From the NCBI GenBank assembly GCA_023014335.1, contig JAECYW010000002.1, positions 558,001 to 622,000 on the forward strand: a DNA stretch of 64,000 bases, given 5' to 3'. The notes under the pieces are model-generated. The model saw nothing but the letters and a program-made list of their open reading frames with translations. It was not told the DNA's origin and ran no database searches. This stretch comes from Galerina marginata. Its lineage: Eukaryota; Basidiomycota; Agaricomycetes; Agaricales; Galerinaceae. The stretch's first letter is position 1, and every line of letters starts with the position of its first letter. The position numbers were made by a program, and so were the translations under genes. Positions 10,066-22,696 of this stretch are shown here, piece after piece.

Positions 10066-12576
10066 CTACAACGGATATGCCAAAGAAAGGTTCATCAGAT
10101 ATTGAATTGGCGCCTGCCTATACGTGTCGTCCGACAACTTGGGGTCTCTTCCAAGAGTGGGGAAAGTGTAAAGCGAGGGTGATCCGCTCGTATACTCCGG
10201 CCAAGCGATACCCGTCCCGTTGTTCGGGTCGAGGTTGTTGACGAACCGTACCAGGTAATCGTCAAGAACTCCAGCGAGGTCGGAACCGTGGAACTGATTC
10301 CGTAAGGTCAGTGTTATTCTATGATGGTTGGTTCGCTTACCGATCCCACAATCGGCACGAATTTCTGCTGCAAGCTCACTGTTTGACCATTGACAGTAGA
10401 AGTTAGATACCTCAAACTTGATAAGGAAATGCAAGACGTACGGTATGACCAGATTTTCTGCTTTCCGGAGAGATGCTCCAAGAAAAACCTCCGAGCCGCC
10501 TGGAAAACGACGTCTCCTTGGAACGCGGCAATCCTTTTATACTGAGGCGTGATATCGTTGAAATTGGATGTGTTGAAAGGAGACCCATCGCTCGCGTCAG
10601 ATGGGTAGTAGTTCCACAAAGGCTGAAGGTCTGACGAACTGGCGTCGGGAACCCATATGGTGCTGATATAGTTCTGAAAGTCTCTGTCTGTCCTAATGGG
10701 CCGAGAGAGGGGAGTTCATGACGGGTGAAAAAAAGGATAATAATGGACTGACGTGACATTTCTGCTGGATAAGGAAAACAATGTCCCCTCGTCGTCAACA
10801 TTCCCTAGAATATACCGGAAAAGGTAATGTGGCGCCGATCAATATATTTTTGTAAAAAAAGAAGAGCACCTGAGACGATGGTAGTATTGGTGACTTTTCC
10901 CTGTTCCACGAGCCGCTGTGGGTTGTCCGGCAAGAATATTCCATCGGCCCTCGGTGACCATGCCAGTGCCAAAGCCTGATTTTAATGCAGTAAAAGAATT
11001 TCAGAAAACCGAAAAGAACTTGAAGTTCAAACAACAAACAGAGTAATTGAAATAGTTCGGTGTGCTGTCCACCGCCACCCTTAAGTTTTCGTATGGAACC
11101 GTGCGAAGACAAGCTAAGGTGTCATTGGCACTGGCGCAGTTGGTTTGGTTGACAAGTTGATCATAATATGTCTTTCGAATAATCGATCAACAGAAAATCA
11201 TATGTCGGAGAAATTGCGTACTTGTCCGCCTGTTAAATTCCCGACCGAAATGGGGGCTCCAGACTGCATAAAAGCACCACGGAACAGACTAGACGAATTT
11301 CCGCCATAGGCAAGCATTTGCAAGGATGCTGAGATGGCTCCTGCTGATTGTCCCCATCTTCGGAGATAAATTAGGCGCTCGGCAGGTGTCTATAAAGAGG
11401 CGGGCGCTTACATGGTAACTTTGGTATTATCTCCGCCAAACCGGCCAATATGCTTTTGGACCCACTCAAGCGCAACATATTCTGAAGGTATCTTAATTAA
11501 TCTGCGCAAAAGAGAGTTAATTAATTATAAGGTACTTACGATCGATGAGTCCTGCATTCCCTGAGCCGGCGTCTTGTACTTCCTGGCTCGCAAGGAATCC
11601 CCAAGCTGATGAATTGAATGAAGTGTTAGACTTTATTTTGAACGTCGCAAGACAGGGCTAACCGGACACTCTAAAGAGACTATGAATTCAGGTCTGTAAA
11701 GGTCGCTGTCAGTCAGTGACTCACCTGTAATTCATGGCGGCGTAAATAATAGGTTGACCAAGCTCCATAGATCTGTTGACTATTCTGGTCGCCTGGTCGT
11801 CATAGCTAATTATAGCATTTGAACCATGAGGATGACACAGTAGAAGGAAGTACGCGACCCAACCTTTGGGCATTCCCCCGTTCAAAACCGCCTGGTTTAG
11901 ATATCATTAGTTTCACGAAACAAGTGCAAGGCTGAACAAACTATTTACCTCCAAATATCCACTTTTTGATAGTAGTTAGGAAGTGTACATGTTAAGAACC
12001 GATGATGAATAAAACTGCTTACCACAAGAACCGGGAGCTTCGCGTCTCCGGAGACATTGCTAGGTTTGATGACGTTAATAGTGAGGCCTGCATTTTAAGT
12101 GCTATGATTTACAACTTCTGACGCGCTACAGAATAAAGACTTACAGTCTTCGCTTTCTGGTATGCTTGAAGAGTTTGAGCGGTTGTTCCTAAGGTCGTTT
12201 AGCAGAGGGATTGAGAAGTTGAAGATATCGCCAAATTGAATGGGGGGTTCAATGGTTTGCTGAGGACAAGATGCCCCATAGGATGTCGCGTTTATTGACC
12301 CATTGTAGGTGGTGATAGCTTGAGGAAGACGGAATCGTAAATCACCGATTCTTGACGTTGTCCTAATTTTCAACTTTTGAGATCCGGGAATAAGCATACA
12401 ACTCACGGCGGCGCAGCAAAGGGAATGCCGAGGAATTTTGATAATGCACCCTGACTAACTCCAGTGATGGTAGCAGAGTCAAGGGTTACCGCAGTAGGCG
12501 AAGGAGAGGGGTCTCGGTCGAACGGCGAGCAGAAAATCAAAGGAGCCTGCGCTATGAGTAGCAATAAGAGTTTCAT
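10066..12576 (-). CDS. type-B carboxylesterase/lipase, secreted
   Basis: This gene has many short exons. The first, 12576-12407, encodes a signal peptide (MKLLLLLIAQAPLIFC), and the second is 12362-12145. Joined exons give the full alpha/beta-hydrolase order: GIPFA.PP, YGASCPQQ, SEDCLTINV, an oxyanion-hole WIFGGGFE, IIYAAMNYR, GLIDREYVALEWV, the nucleophile elbow WGQSAG, MQSGAP, the acid residue in DDEGTLF, and the histidine in FHGSDLAG near the C-terminus. All three triad residues are present. The enzyme should hydrolyse carboxylic esters of unknown substrate outside the cell. The family is the same as the tandem pair at 54.5 and 59.8 kb, but it is clearly more diverged from them than they are from each other. 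Confidence 0.9.
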
Positions 12577-12847
12577 GGTCAACAGCTTCAGCCAGGTTCA
12601 AGAATACGACACAGCTCCAGGCTTTTGTAGGTTGCCGGAGGACGATCGTCTTCATTCTGAGTGACGGTGACGCCAGAGTAATGAGACGACAAGGTCTCAG
12701 ACAGCGCCGCCGCACGCCGAGTTTAACGTGGAGCCGACTCAATATGGCCTTGGCGGCTGCAAGTACGAAGCGTTATGACGTTAGCTATTCAGCAGCAGGT
12801 GATATCTTATACGAGATTTTATACATGAAATAGAGATACTTCAAGAG

Positions 12848-14253
12848 CTAACGAATATTGAACGAAGTCAATTTAGGACAGACAAGTGCAAATCTTTTCC
12901 GCAAGTCCTTTGGTGGGGGATGAAGCCGTGCAAATCCTCCAGGACACCAAAATTCGAGGAACTCAAGTTCAGGCCATTGGAGAGTTAAGCAAAATTCTGC
13001 GAATGGAGGAAATAGAAGTGAGGGTGATAGGAGCAGAACCAAGGAGCGTAGGTAGCCGCAAGAATGCGAAACCAGCGGCTTGAATACTGCCCATGTATTG
13101 AGTGAGTTTAGGCCGACTATAAGACTCACTGAAACTGCCTGGACTCGACCCATTCCTATGAGATCCTGCATGAACTCCCCAATAACTTGAGCGTCCATGA
13201 CAGCTTCCGCCGCTGAATTCACTCGAGTGTCTACTTCTAGCACAATTTTCTTCAAGTTTGGGACGTATACTCTTCGAAATAGTCCGCTGACGTTTGGTGT
13301 CGATCCGACCACTGCTAGTCTTGAAAGTGTCGGAAAGATAACGACATCAGTCGTAGACTGTTCCCCCTGAGGAAACAGCTTCACGCGCTGTGAGAGGAGG
13401 AGCGTAAGACTCGATAGAGTTGTCATTGCAGAACATTTCCGTAGGAAATCGCCATTTAGTGACCTGTTCATCGGAATGTTGAGAGTAAGATTGCTTAATC
13501 GGCGGAATTTGATGACGCTATCAAGGGTAAGGTGGGTAATCCGCCTCGAGACGGCTAATTCATTGACATCCGGGGCCGTAAGCGAGAACCTTTCAAGGAT
13601 TTGGGCTCCGAGATCTTCATTTTGCGGACTGATCGCATAGATTTGCAAGGTTTTGAGTGATGAGAGGGCGAGAAGGGCGAGGCAATCAGTATCGATGCCC
13701 GAGTTCGGTTCAATTGATGGTATGAATAAGTGGGTGAGAGTAGGGATTAGTCCATGAGGGCGGAGGCTGGCAAGAACCTGATAAATAAAACTCGGCAATG
13801 GACTCCGAGCGTGATGCAGGGGCTGAAGACGTAGGCGTCGAATACGTCGAGCGTATTGGTCAACTCTACGAAGATGGCTATCCAAGATGGCTCCATTTAC
13901 AGTCTTAACAACAAGAACCTCGTGGTGTTAGTGTCGCCATCGTATCGATATCTGCGATAAGGACTTACGTATTCGTCCAAAATCTTGACAAAAGTTGGCA
14001 GAACCTTCACAAGTGGGGCAAGTGAATCCATCGATCTCCACAAAATGTTCATCGCAGGATAAAAGAAAGTCTTGCAGGTTAAAGCTGCACTGAGAAGATG
14101 ATGTCCTGTTCTTGGGCTAACTGCCCACGTCGAAGACGACGCATTCGATTCGGCCTCAAAAAGGGAGAAGATGACCTCAAGGAGGTCAAAGTCTTGAAGT
14201 ACAGCGTCCTGGCCAACATACGGAAACCTCGTGAATTGAACGTGAGATAGCAT
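12848..14253 (-). CDS. F-box/LRR-like protein
   Basis: Two exons, 14253-13969 and 13903-12848, join across a 65-bp intron to give 446 residues. The N-terminus has LLEVIFSLFEAES and ALTCKTFFYPAMNILWRSMDSL, matching the F-box region of the gene at 418-1853. The second exon begins TVNGAILDSHLRRVDQYARRIRRL, the same join as in that paralogue. The rest consists of degenerate leucine-rich repeats. It is a presumed SCF substrate adaptor with unknown target. It is one of four members of this family in the window and appears intact. Confidence 0.82.
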
Positions 14254-15444
14254 CGAGATATTAGAATTGGCTATTTGTTATCTATTATTGATGCTGGAAC
14301 TGGAGTGTTTAACGAACAGCCCACTAGAGATGCGATGGTGAGAGTCAAGCCCTTGGAGTGCAGGTGAGGAAAGAACTTGAAGACGCTTCTAGCATGTGAC
14401 CAACCTATTTGTGTCGATCTCGAATCGCCATCAACGAAAAAGGACCTGCCTGGGCCGGCATATGTGAGGAAAAATTAAGAGTCTGATTGTGATGTAGAGC
14501 TTGGGTGGTAGGTCCAAGTCGTCAGTGTTGTGGAATGGGAGAATAAAACCGTGGGCACCTCGGCCATGTTATCAACATTTCAATTATCCTTTCGGACACC
14601 TAGTTTCGGAATTGTTGTGACTTCCCTGTAAATTACGGAGCATATGAGGAAGCTTTGCCCGCATTGCGCGGGTGGCGAACTGGCCAAGCGAAGAACGGCG
14701 AATGAGAAAAACCAGCATTCTACCCTTGCAAAACTGAAAAGGTATTGTCTGGTATTGCGCCGAAAGATGGACGCCATGACCATTTGAATCAGGCTCAAGG
14801 TTGCATCGCCAGATCTGAATCCCATTTCTTGACAGCGGACCTATTTTTTCATCGTATTGCACAAGGATCAACAGCTCAAGGGTCACACACCCCGGCGGCA
14901 TATGTCCTGCTTCTCTGTCGATACCTCCTGCTAGGTAACTCCTGCGCAATTGCCTTCGAATTGAGCAGGAATTAACGCTTTCCCGTGGGATCCGGAGAAT
15001 CCAAATCGCAGTAAGAGACAATGCCAATGGACGACGCAGTCAGGAGGCAGTGACCCCCTCCCTCGCATAAGGTGCATCACTGCGAAAGGACCTCGACAAG
15101 GCAGATAGCGCCAACGAACCAAAGCAGCTGCTTTTATGTAAGCTTTCCAGCCGATGGTTACACTTGCCGTTGCAATGAGATGTTCAAACTCGTCAGAGCT
15201 GTGGAAGCTCATGGGGCACTCGAGTGGTAGAATGTGGTGGGAAGCTGTGCAGTATAGGGGATGAATAAGTTCGACCAAATAGGAGGGATTGTCGTAGCAG
15301 CGCGAAAATATATACATGTCTAGTACTGAGCCTCAGTTGAACGAACTTCATGGTAGAGAAAATTCGGAGTCTCACCTGTCACAAGGTCATTATTTCTCGC
15401 CATTCCAGCCCTTTCACGATCTCAGTGACAGGTTGAGGTTTATG
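14254..15444. other. intergenic between divergent F-box genes; unassigned open frames
   Basis: Overlapping minus-strand open frames at 14580-15027 and 14931-15317 (the latter with an ATG near 15211) are present. I recognise no domain in them and could not place convincing splice sites. They may be relics of a transposed segment or chance frames. Promoters of the two divergent F-box genes must lie at the two ends. Confidence 0.4.
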
Positions 15445-15446
15445 TA

Positions 15447-15623
15447 CAGTCGAACCCCTCATAACGCATACCCCTCGGTGGACCCCCCGAGCTATGTGTT
15501 ATGAGAGGTTATGCATTATGAGGGGTCAATTTTGGTGTAAAACCTGGGTCTGGTGGCCGCCCAAACCTATTGGTTATGGCCTGTATGTGTTATGAGGGGT
15601 ATGTGTTATGAGGGGTTCGACTG
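15447..15623. mobile_element. pogo-like MITE, 177 bp
   Basis: The element starts CAGTCGAACCCCTCATAACG and ends with the inverted counterpart finishing in GGTTCGACTG. The terminal inverted repeats extend about 30 bp with one visible mismatch. TA dinucleotides flank both ends (15445-15446 and 15624-15625), as expected for Tc1/mariner-superfamily insertion. The termini resemble pogo/Fot1 ends (CAGTCGAAC). Internally a TGTTATGAGGGGT-type unit recurs several times. It has no coding capacity. It lies about 170 bp upstream of the F-box gene start at 15792. Confidence 0.88.
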
Positions 15624-15791
15624 TATGTCACAGATCATAGCCTTGTGACGTTTCGTGTTTACGCTGTGCGTGACTGCCCTCAGGCTGTTCAAGTTCTCCT
15701 CCAAGCCTGAATTCTCCTCCTTCACTTTTCACTGAAGACCTTCGTACCTACTTCGATCCAACAGTGGTCCTTGGATCAGTTATTACCAACT

Positions 15792-17528
15792 ATGGAGTCG
15801 GAAAATAACGGTATGAATTTGTTTTGTTTGCTACTATGTGACCGACCCATGGTTTTCTCCTTAGAATATAATGCCGACAGGTGCATTGCATGTGGTCATT
15901 CGAACTCATATGTTCGTCTCCAGCCCTACCACGAATGCAAAATGTCGGATGGAGCACCCTGCACTACCTGTTACCGGATAGAACACTTAGAATCAAAGAT
16001 ACTGGAGGCAAGGCGCGTTCTGGACGACTTGGTCAAGCAGCATAGGGATTTGAAAACGGAGAGAAATCACATCCACGACCCCATCACCACCAGACTTTCT
16101 CCAGAAGTCGTTTCCACTATTTTCCAGTTCTCTTTGGCTTGTGTGCCGGACGGAAGTCAACGTGATGTCGACATGCCCAGCAGAAAGGACGTTGCTTCAC
16201 CACTGATATTAGGAGCAGTTTGCAGATCCTGGAGAAACATTGCATGGTCGACACCCAGCCTTTGGACCTTCATCTCAGTCTGCGTCAACGACCCAGATCT
16301 ACCAAACCTCGGCGATCTTGCGTGTCAATGGCTGGCTAGATCAGGCAGCCTCCCCTTGTCAATTCATATTTTTGCGTCCCTCGACATACTTAAGGACGAC
16401 TGGGATGAGGAGGAATTGTTTCTAGAACACTTTGACCCATTTCTTGACTTGGTCAACCAAGAATCAAGCCGTTGGCACAAATTAGACCTTTCGTTGCCCA
16501 CCTCTCTGCTCTCCGCGTTTTGTGGTGATCTACAATCCCATTCTCCTTTACACACCCTACGAATACGTGCCATCCATGATGACTGGCCGGATCACCAATT
16601 CTCTCTGAACGACCCAACACCGAGTCTTTATAATGTTTGTCTATCCAGACTTCGCTTCAAAGCAGTTGTTATTGAATGGAGCAACGTCACGGAGGTTGAC
16701 ATAGACTCGTTTGAAGTTGAGGAATGCCTTGAACTTCTCAAACAGGCTCTGCAATTGAGGCGTTGCAGGTTCGCCAACATATCGCCATCTCGATATGGCC
16801 AAGAGCAATTCCCAATGCCCAAAGATACTTTTATTCATCATCAGCTCCATACTCTCATCGTTGAAAATACTCCGGACGGGCATTTTCTTGCATTGCTTTG
16901 TGACAAGCTCAGCTTGCCAGAGCTAAGCAAGTTTGCCTACAGAGTGGGGGGTCAGTTGCCAATAAAGTCCCTTGAATCTTTTTTTAGCCGTTCCTCTTGC
17001 CCTTTGGAGGAATTGAAAATCATGGATGCAGTATTCGATTGTGTGGGCCTTATAAACCTTCTACAAGCGACTCCTTCAATTACACGGCTGGATCTCCTGC
17101 CAGCGCGATTGGCATTCGACCCAAGCACATTTTTCAAACTCCTTGCCGATTCTTCTATCGCGAGAAATGAGGATGGTCAAAAACATTTGGATAACTTCCT
17201 CCCTAATCTTCAAACTTTCAAGTTGCGTGTGCAAACGGGGATTTCATGGAATCATGTACCTGATGTCTTTGGCCCTTTATCTGAGCTAGACAATCCTTGC
17301 CGACGACCCCTGAAGGCTTTCCACATACATTTTGACCGGAAAAAGATGTTCAAGAATCCAGAATTTATTGAAAAGGACATAGTTTCTCGTCTCCTCGGCA
17401 TTCTGGAGGCGGGATTGGACCTGCAGATTGGATATCTAAGTGAAGATCTGGATTTAATTCAGGCTTCTATGAAACATCATGGCATGGTCAATTACGGTGA
17501 AAACTTAACACTGCCATATGAGGAATAG
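15792..17528 (+). CDS. F-box domain protein with N-terminal Cys-rich motif
   Basis: Exon 1 (15792-15810) and exon 2 (15865-17528) are separated by a 54-bp intron and give 560 residues. The intron length is divisible by three, so the frame stays open if it is retained. The spliced start reads MESENNEYNADRCIACGH. Cysteines at CIAC, HEC and CTTC may bind zinc. A coiled coil (LESKILEARRVLDDLVKQH) precedes an F-box (ITTRLSPEVVSTIFQFSLAC, then GAVCRSWRNIAWSTPSLWT). This coiled-coil plus F-box start is a widespread Agaricomycete family separate from the F-box/LRR genes elsewhere in this window. The role is inferred as an SCF adaptor. A pogo-like MITE sits in its promoter. Confidence 0.85.
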   Translation: MESENNGMNLFCLLLCDRPMVFSLEYNADRCIACGHSNSYVRLQPYHECKMSDGAPCTTCYRIEHLESKILEARRVLDDLVKQHRDLKTERNHIHDPITTRLSPEVVSTIFQFSLACVPDGSQRDVDMPSRKDVASPLILGAVCRSWRNIAWSTPSLWTFISVCVNDPDLPNLGDLACQWLARSGSLPLSIHIFASLDILKDDWDEEELFLEHFDPFLDLVNQESSRWHKLDLSLPTSLLSAFCGDLQSHSPLHTLRIRAIHDDWPDHQFSLNDPTPSLYNVCLSRLRFKAVVIEWSNVTEVDIDSFEVEECLELLKQALQLRRCRFANISPSRYGQEQFPMPKDTFIHHQLHTLIVENTPDGHFLALLCDKLSLPELSKFAYRVGGQLPIKSLESFFSRSSCPLEELKIMDAVFDCVGLINLLQATPSITRLDLLPARLAFDPSTFFKLLADSSIARNEDGQKHLDNFLPNLQTFKLRVQTGISWNHVPDVFGPLSELDNPCRRPLKAFHIHFDRKKMFKNPEFIEKDIVSRLLGILEAGLDLQIGYLSEDLDLIQASMKHHGMVNYGENLTLPYEE

Positions 17529-17805
17529 AGGATATATACATTATCTGGGTCCTCATCTGTTTTCATTGGTTTTGTTTCCGAATTCCTGATCCTGAACTGA
17601 CCGAAGAATCACATGGGACAATTTTCAATTATACAGTTTGTTCATTAGGGTATATATCATCAGTCAAAAGATTAGCAAAAAGTGTCGTGAAATAATTCTA
17701 CTGTATACATCCATCGCCCAAAGTCACATCAAAAGTCATGGTCAAACAAAACGAAGTAAAAAGATCACACAGCCGCCAAAATTATAAACCCTCCACTCGT
17801 CCCAC

Positions 17806-20800
17806 TCATAAACTCGCACCCAAAGCACTCGCCCGCTCCATCAGCCCATGCACCCGCCTACTCAGCCTCTCGCCCTGCATCTTCCGCTCCAACACCTGCT
17901 GCGCTGGCATCTTCTTCCGTGGCATCCATACCTTCCCGCCTTTCGCCTCAGCCCTCTTTGTATTCAGCGCCGACAGGTCAACTACCCGCGGTGCGGAGGA
18001 GTACCTCATGACGTCGCGATACAGTTTCTTCGTCTCTGTTGACAGCGAAAAGAGCGTCGGCGGGCTGCGTGGTTCATCGGCGTCGCTGTTGCCAGCTGTT
18101 GGATCTGATTCTGAGTCGGAGGTGTCAGAGTTGCCAGAGGCCACGAGCGGCGGTGTGGGGATGCGAGGTGTGGGGAGAGCAAGGGGCGGAAGGGCTTCGA
18201 TTTCGCGTAAGAGGTCGTGTCCTTTGAGATACGAGTTTTCAGTGCGTAGGAAGCGGACGGTACCCCGCAGAGCCTCAATCTAGACGAAAAAAGATGCTCA
18301 GTTGGCATTGCAAGGAATAAAGCCAGCGAACGAACCTGTTCCAATAGATGTGAGGTCTCCAAACTTCCCTCAATTGGTACGTTCTCGGGCTCAACTTGCT
18401 GCGGTCCCGCAGCTACAACCAACACCATAAGCAACCCATTTACCAAACCAAAACCAAAAAGGCACTCACCCTGCCTCTCTTGCCCAACAGTCATAGTCTT
18501 CAACTTCGCATTATCCTGCTCAAGTGTGTCCAAATCCGCCTGCAGCTGCTCCATCGCCTCCTCATACGCCCGTTCCTGCTTGCGCGCCTTGCCAAGCTCG
18601 TTCTCTAGCTCCACAATCGCATCCGCCTGCTTCTTCACCGCCTCCAGCCTGCGCTCCATCAGCTCGATCTTGACGGTCGACTCCTGGATCGTCTGGTCCT
18701 TCGTGCGGAGAGTGCGTGCGAGGGCTTGGATCTCGTCATTTAGCGAGGAAACTTTCCGCTCGGCTTCAACGTTGATAGCGAGTGCAGCTTTGATCTCTGC
18801 GATTCGGGTTACCCACGGTGCAGTGCCAGTGACTGCGTAAAAAAAGCATCGGTCAATACTTCTGCTTCTGATGCATAATCAACAGATGACCTACTCTTAA
18901 GCACGTTCTCCGGCTCAGAAAGAGGCTGGACAAGCTTGCTGCTCTCCTCAATCAAAAGTGCGACAAAATCACCAACCGCATCCCACGGCGATGCACCAGG
19001 CTTCATATCCGGTGCCACAGTCGACGTGGCAGACTGCTTCACGACGCCGAGGATAGTGGTCAGTTGGAAAGACGACTTTGATGACCGCACATCCTTGAGG
19101 TGGGGCATGATTTGTTGGGCGAGCTAGAGTGGATTGTATCAGACAGGTTGGAGGGGAGGAGGAAAAGACACACTGAGATACCAAAATTGACGAGTTCGGC
19201 GATGTAGTTGCTAAGAGCCTTCATTTGAGGAATAAGATGTGGTTTGACAGCTGCCGAGTCCTGTGCGAGGTCCTCGAGTCTCTTGATCATTTTCCTGTCG
19301 ATCGTTTACGATCAGCAAGCCGTTCCTAATACTATCGGATACCAGAGGCACTCTCACCTCGACAACGTCTTCGCACTCTTGCACCGACTCAACAGGGCTC
19401 CAAGAGGATCAAACAGCTCCTGGTCAATATCGTAACCGCCCATATCAAGGACAGTATCTGCAAAGTGCAACCTTAATTAGCGTCATCTCCACTACAAGAA
19501 AGAACAGAAATAGATAACACACCGTCCTCTTTAACAAGCGTTGCCACCGAAGTCCGCGCCAGGCTAACAGAAGCGGCAAACATGTCGAGGTCATGATCAA
19601 ACGCCATAACATAACCCAACTCTCGCTCCACTAGGTCCGTCTCGAATCCGTTGAAGTACGTCTCCGCGAGGTGGTCGAACTGCGCTTGAATTCTAGAGGG
19701 TGACGAAGGTCAGATACCACTGTGTGAAAGCCGAAACCCATCCCAGAGGCTAGACGTACTTGACGATATCACTAACACACTCCATATCCCTGAAATCGTC
19801 CCTTCTGAGCAAGTCGATATGCATATCGATGCGTTTCTCCAGTGGAGCAATCTCGGGGTACAGTCGGCCGATGTTGAGGAAGGTCTCGACGTCGCACCGC
19901 CTGAGCACGGCGACGAAGCGTTTGCAGAGGGTCGAGAGGCCAGAGATTCGACTACGCATCTATGTGGGTCATAATTTGAGTTAGATATATAACGAGGGGG
20001 CAGGAAGGAGGGAAAGGAAGGAAGCTTACCTCACATACACCAACCAACACCTCCGACACGTCTGCATTTAGGGCTTCTGGGAGATTATGAATCTGCGCCA
20101 CGACATTATTAATCAAATCCGCTTTGTACGCCATGCGCCGGAAGAACAGGTAGCAGCTCGTCGCATCACTGTCCGACTCCACGTACAATTGCGGGAGGTA
20201 GGGCTACAATTAAAAACAACATAAATAAAATGTTGAGTCGGGCCCCAGTAACACGAAATAGGACGAAACACTTACCTGGACAATGCCCAGAAGCTCCCGA
20301 CACTCCTTCGCTTCGAGGCTCTTCACCTCAAGATCAATCGTCCGCGCCTGATTCTTCTGCGCGGAGGACTGCAGCTTGAGGTTGAGCGACATGACATTCG
20401 CCGCCTGCGACGCAGCCGAGGCCGACTCGGACTGTGCAGTTTGGGTTTCCGTGCGCAGGTGGTCGAGGTCGCTGTTGGGAATGGCGTAAGACGAAAAAAT
20501 AAAGAAAAGGCAAATAAGAATTTAAGCATACCCCTGCAGCTGCATGACCAGCTCGCGGAACTGGCCGATTGTGTTCTCGTAGTCGAGGCATGTCTCTTCG
20601 AGTGCTTCGATTTTTCGAACATGTTCGCGGAGCTGGGTGTCCTTGGCCTCTATTCAAAACAACATCATAAATAACAGGTTATTTTTTCAAAACGTAGAAG
20701 GTTGGCGGCGAATGACGAACCGAGGTCTTCATGCAAGGTCTTCTCCGTCTCCACATGGTTCTCCTCCAGTTCGTCCGAGAGCTCTTTCAGCGCTTCGAGG

Positions 20801-22696
20801 TCCTCGATCGTGATCCGCATTTCCTCGATTTTCTAGAAGGACCACGTATCTGCTCAATCCTTGCACCAGCATAACAAGAAAGTTTTGATGATGATTACCT
20901 CGCCGAGCATCAAATTCCGCTCCGTCAACCGAACGAGCATGTCCTCCGCCGCGAGAGCGTCGTCCAGCTGCAGCTTGAGGTCCTCGATCTGGGTCTCGGC
21001 GTTGGCTAGTTTGATCAGACTTTCGTCGTAGGACGCTGTAGGAAGAGAGAAGAAACGATCATATAGAAGAAACGATCATATAGTATCAGATGTTTGTTTA
21101 ATGAAATATAAAACCGGTGACGGACCTTGCAAACCCTCAATATTAGAAACGTCTTTCTCCATCTCGGATATCCGTCGTCTTTGATCTTGTTCGGATTCTT
21201 GGGACATGTCACGTAGTCTGATTTTCAGGGAAAGAAAGTTAGCTTTTAGCCTCATTAAAAGGTGATGAATGACTGACTTGATGAGAGCTTCCTTTAGCCG
21301 CTCGTTCTGCTTCTCGAGCTGGATAAACGCCAATGAATCTTTCGCAGGAGTATCCCCCCCCTCATGACCCTCTAAAAACACAGATAAGCAAACACCCTAA
21401 CCCCACAAAAAAGCAAAACAAAAACCCAACCCACCTTCCTTTAACACATCTACCTCGACCTCCAAAATTGCCAACCGCTCCTTCACATCCTCCAGCTCCG
21501 CCTCCGCCAACTCCGCCCTTTCTTCCGCGACCTCCTTATCCAGCATCACCATCTCCAGCTGCTCCTGCGCATCGATCACCCTGCTCTCTCCCAATTGAGA
21601 GAGCTGCTGGGCGTCTGCAAGCTCTCGCCGCGTCGCAATGAGGTCGGTTTGCAGGGACGTGAGCTTGGCTTGCAATTTTGGGCGGAGGGCCACAAAGGAT
21701 TCGGCCTCGGACAGGCGTGTCTCGAGCTCGCGCACGTGCCGCGCGTCGTCGGCGCGTTTGGCTTCGAGGACGCGGATCTTGGCGTTTAGTTGTTGGATCT
21801 CTTGGTCGTCGTGCGGTGGTGGTGGTGGAAGTATCTAGGAGATTGGTCAGGGATAAAAGGATACAGAAGGTTAGGGAAACGTACAGGTGTTTGCGGTGGC
21901 GGAGGAGAAAGAGTGAGACGAGAGGGCGGTCTTGGGTTTTGTTGTTGTAGTGGTGGTTGGCTTAGAGGAGACGATGTCCGTTTCACGGTAAAAAGACCTG
22001 AAGACGACGAGGTTGGCTTGACAGGTGAGGTGGATCCATTCCGCGAAATTGGGCCTGGAGAAGTCGGTACCTCTTGCAGAGGCAGCGAAGGGCGGGTGAT
22101 AAGTGACTTGCGAGACTGGAGAGACAGGGTCGAGGAGAGTTTGGTAGGTGATGGGGGACCAGGTGGTGATAATTTTGTCGTCGAACTAGATACACGAGCG
22201 AGGGTGGGCGGCACAGGCGCCGAGGTCGAGGGTTTTGCGGGACTTGTGGAACGGGTGGAGGCGTTAGATCCATTCGAAGAGGGTGCAGTTTTGAAAGAGT
22301 TGGTGCGCAGCAGACTGGTACTCGACGTCCGCTGGTGACCTGCAGCTGGCCGCGTCGTCGGTGGTGGTGCCGGTGCTGCTGGTGACGGTTTCTAAATAAA
22401 AATTAAGACCTACTAAAAGAAAGTAGAAAACTAGTCGAATAACGCACGCGATCCAGCTCTGAGCCATCGACGCTCTTGATCTGGCTAGGCCGCACAAAGA
22501 CGCCATACCCCTGCTTACAGCGAAAGTAGGGTATGCCTTCGACAGAGCCGTCATTCTTGCCATTCGGCTCTAACAGCTCGATCCCGACCCATTTTCCCGT
22601 CGGGCTGAAAGAGGTGCTTCCATGGAACCTGACGACGCCGCGCCCTTGCGGGATGGTGACGAGCGCGCCTAAGGAGACCCCCGGGTTCGTCGACAT
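17806..22696 (-). CDS. dynactin p150Glued homologue (CAP-Gly)
   Basis: This is a long multi-exon gene starting at the ATG at 22696. Exon 1 carries a CAP-Gly domain (VSLGALVTIPQGRGVVRFHG, with the signature GKNDGSV and GYGVFVRP). A Ser/Pro/basic-rich linker follows (about 21.8-22.4 kb), then extended coiled coils (about 18.5-21.8 kb). The C-terminal part contains LRGTVRFLRTENSYLKGHDLL, typical of the dynactin p150 C-terminal domain, and the protein ends GLMERASALGASL. The product is the dynactin subunit that links dynein to microtubule plus ends and cargo. I traced only some of the many splice sites. Open frames over the whole span are consistent with an intact gene of roughly 1250 residues. 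The plus-strand 182-codon frame at 21790-22338 is a shadow. Confidence 0.9.

Noticed and set aside
15494..15610. Short TGTTATGAGGGGT repeats as a CRISPR-like array
   Set aside because: Only a few irregular copies inside a MITE in a eukaryotic genome; no regular spacers.
15600..15625. GGTTCGA-like sequence as tRNA T-loop
   Set aside because: It is the terminal repeat of the MITE, with no cloverleaf around it.
21790..22338. 182-codon plus-strand frame rich in Gly/Arg/Trp
   Set aside because: Antisense to the Ser/Pro-rich linker of the dynactin gene; low-complexity shadow.
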